Source of the DNA: Pseudomethylobacillus aquaticus
GTDB lineage: Bacteria > Pseudomonadota > Gammaproteobacteria > Burkholderiales > Methylophilaceae
Assembly (NCBI RefSeq): GCF_003730115.1
Contig: NZ_RJVP01000001.1
Span: 620,001-684,000 of the forward strand
DNA length: 64,000 nt
Direction: 5' to 3'
In this document: positions 63,265 to 64,000 of the stretch, piece after piece
Layout of the letters: the number at the start of each line of letters is the position of its first letter
Position numbering within the stretch: the first letter of the stretch is position 1
The notes under the pieces: model-generated
The model's input: only the letters and a program-made list of their open reading frames with translations
Told to the model about the DNA's origin: nothing
Database searches by the model: none
Translations under genes and position numbers: made by a program

Positions 63265-64000
63265 TCACGCCACCCGACTGACCTGTTCCTTTAACTGCAT
63301 GACCGCATCCGGCGCAGCGCGCACACGGAACAGTGCGCCTTCATCGCTGGCGCTTTCTTCCAGCACCTGACAGTTGGCGTAGATGTCGCGGCGCAGTTGC
63401 TGCGCGGACCAGGGCAGGAACAGCTCGGCTTCGATCAGGTCGCGCTGGAAGAAGGCCACGATGATCTGATGCAGCCTGGCGACCTCCTCCGGGCGGCGCG
63501 CACTCATCACCACACAGTCCGGGTATTTTTCGCGCAGGGCCGCTTCGCATGTGGCTTGAGCCGCTGCGTCACCCACGTGGTCGATCTTGTTGAACACGCG
63601 GATACGCGGCACTTCGTGCGCTTCGATCTCGTTCAGCACGGTGTCGGTGACTTCCAGCTGGCGCTCGAAGCCCGGATCGCTGGCGTCGATGACATGCAGC
63701 AGCAAAGCGGCGTCCAGCGCCTCATCCAGCGTTGATTTGAACGAGGCCACCAGGCCGTGCGGCAAGTTCTTGATGAAACCCACCGTGTCGCTGACCAGCA
63801 CGCGCGGCATGCTTTCCGGGTGCAGGGTGCGCACGGTGGTATCCAGCGTGGCGAACAGTTTGTTGGCCACCAGCACCTCACTGCCGGTGAGGGCGCGCAT
63901 CAGCGTGGATTTGCCCGCGTTGGTATAGCCCACCAGCGCGACATTGGCCTGGCTTTGGCGGTCCTGACGGCGCGCACGCTGGGTCTTGCGCTCCGCGTCC
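63265..64000 (-). CDS. hflX: GTPase HflX (partial, C-terminal part)
   Basis: The visible 245 residues have the end of the helical coiled region (RKTQRARRQDRQSQ), the G1 loop VGYTNAGKST, and G3 DTVGFI. The NKIDHV G4 motif and the HflX C-terminal domain are also present. HflX splits stalled 70S ribosomes in heat stress. The gene continues beyond 64000, where its N-terminus and start codon lie. Confidence 0.95.
   Translation of the reverse strand, partial: DAERKTQRARRQDRQSQANVALVGYTNAGKSTLMRALTGSEVLVANKLFATLDTTVRTLHPESMPRVLVSDTVGFIKNLPHGLVASFKSTLDEALDAALLLHVIDASDPGFERQLEVTDTVLNEIEAHEVPRIRVFNKIDHVGDAAAQATCEAALREKYPDCVVMSARRPEEVARLHQIIVAFFQRDLIEAELFLPWSAQQLRRDIYANCQVLEESASDEGALFRVRAAPDAVMQLKEQVSRVA

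Overview
The window is bacterial chromosome, most likely from a betaproteobacterium of the Nitrosomonadales / Gallionellaceae-like type. This is inferred from gene order and content: the run TPR protein-lolB-ispE-tRNA-Gln-prs-rplY-pth-ychF, glnB next to nadE, yciB-yciI-bolA-ppiC, FeoAB, an actP/DUF485 acetate permease pair, and a flavocytochrome c-type sulfide dehydrogenase. No 16S gene is present, so the assignment is not firm.

Layout. 1-6.7 kb: housekeeping genes (M50 protease, Sua5/YciO, PHP phosphoesterase, YciB, YciI, BolA, a periplasmic parvulin), then Fur-type-regulated feoAB. 6.7-13.4 kb: an accessory island with a 1464-residue RTX/FrpC-like protein carrying five copies of a 145-residue repeat, a small membrane protein, a duplicated scrap of the RTX gene, an IS256-type remnant, a TolB-like lipoprotein and an IS3-family transposase remnant. 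13.4-24.8 kb: acetate permease, P-II, NAD synthetase, ankyrin protein, sucCD, serB, cyclophilin. 24.9-30.0 kb: a six-gene cluster of exported proteins (beta-propeller lipoprotein, PQQ-type sugar dehydrogenase, sulfide dehydrogenase flavoprotein with a small cytochrome c, ankyrin protein). 30-46.3 kb: purL, mutM, a Gld-type ABC system, and the lolB-ispE-prs-rplY-pth-ychF core with two tRNAs. 46.5-56.4 kb: Tim44-like protein, a divergent arsenic locus (arsR-arsC / acr3), an unlisted 31-residue membrane protein, ppc, an esterase, a trypsin-like protease and an ABC exporter.

56.4-63.3 kb is the most unusual stretch. All genes from 60744 down to 56659 lie on the minus strand and are separated by sequences with the architecture of integron attC sites (RYYYAAC ... 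imperfect palindrome ... GTTRRRY). No integrase is visible, so this looks like an integrase-less gene-cassette array. The cassette at its right end encodes a TIR-domain protein immediately followed by a caspase-like protease, the two-gene layout of TIR/caspase anti-phage signalling (type IV Thoeris-like). The other cassettes encode a lipoprotein plus an unknown protein, a DUF4145 protein, a membrane protein and a Cys-rich protein. Beyond the array lie a 27-bp perfect hairpin, a transglutaminase-like protein, an 11 x 13-bp minisatellite, and a hipB gene with a clear self-operator followed by a truncated hipA. The window closes inside hflX.
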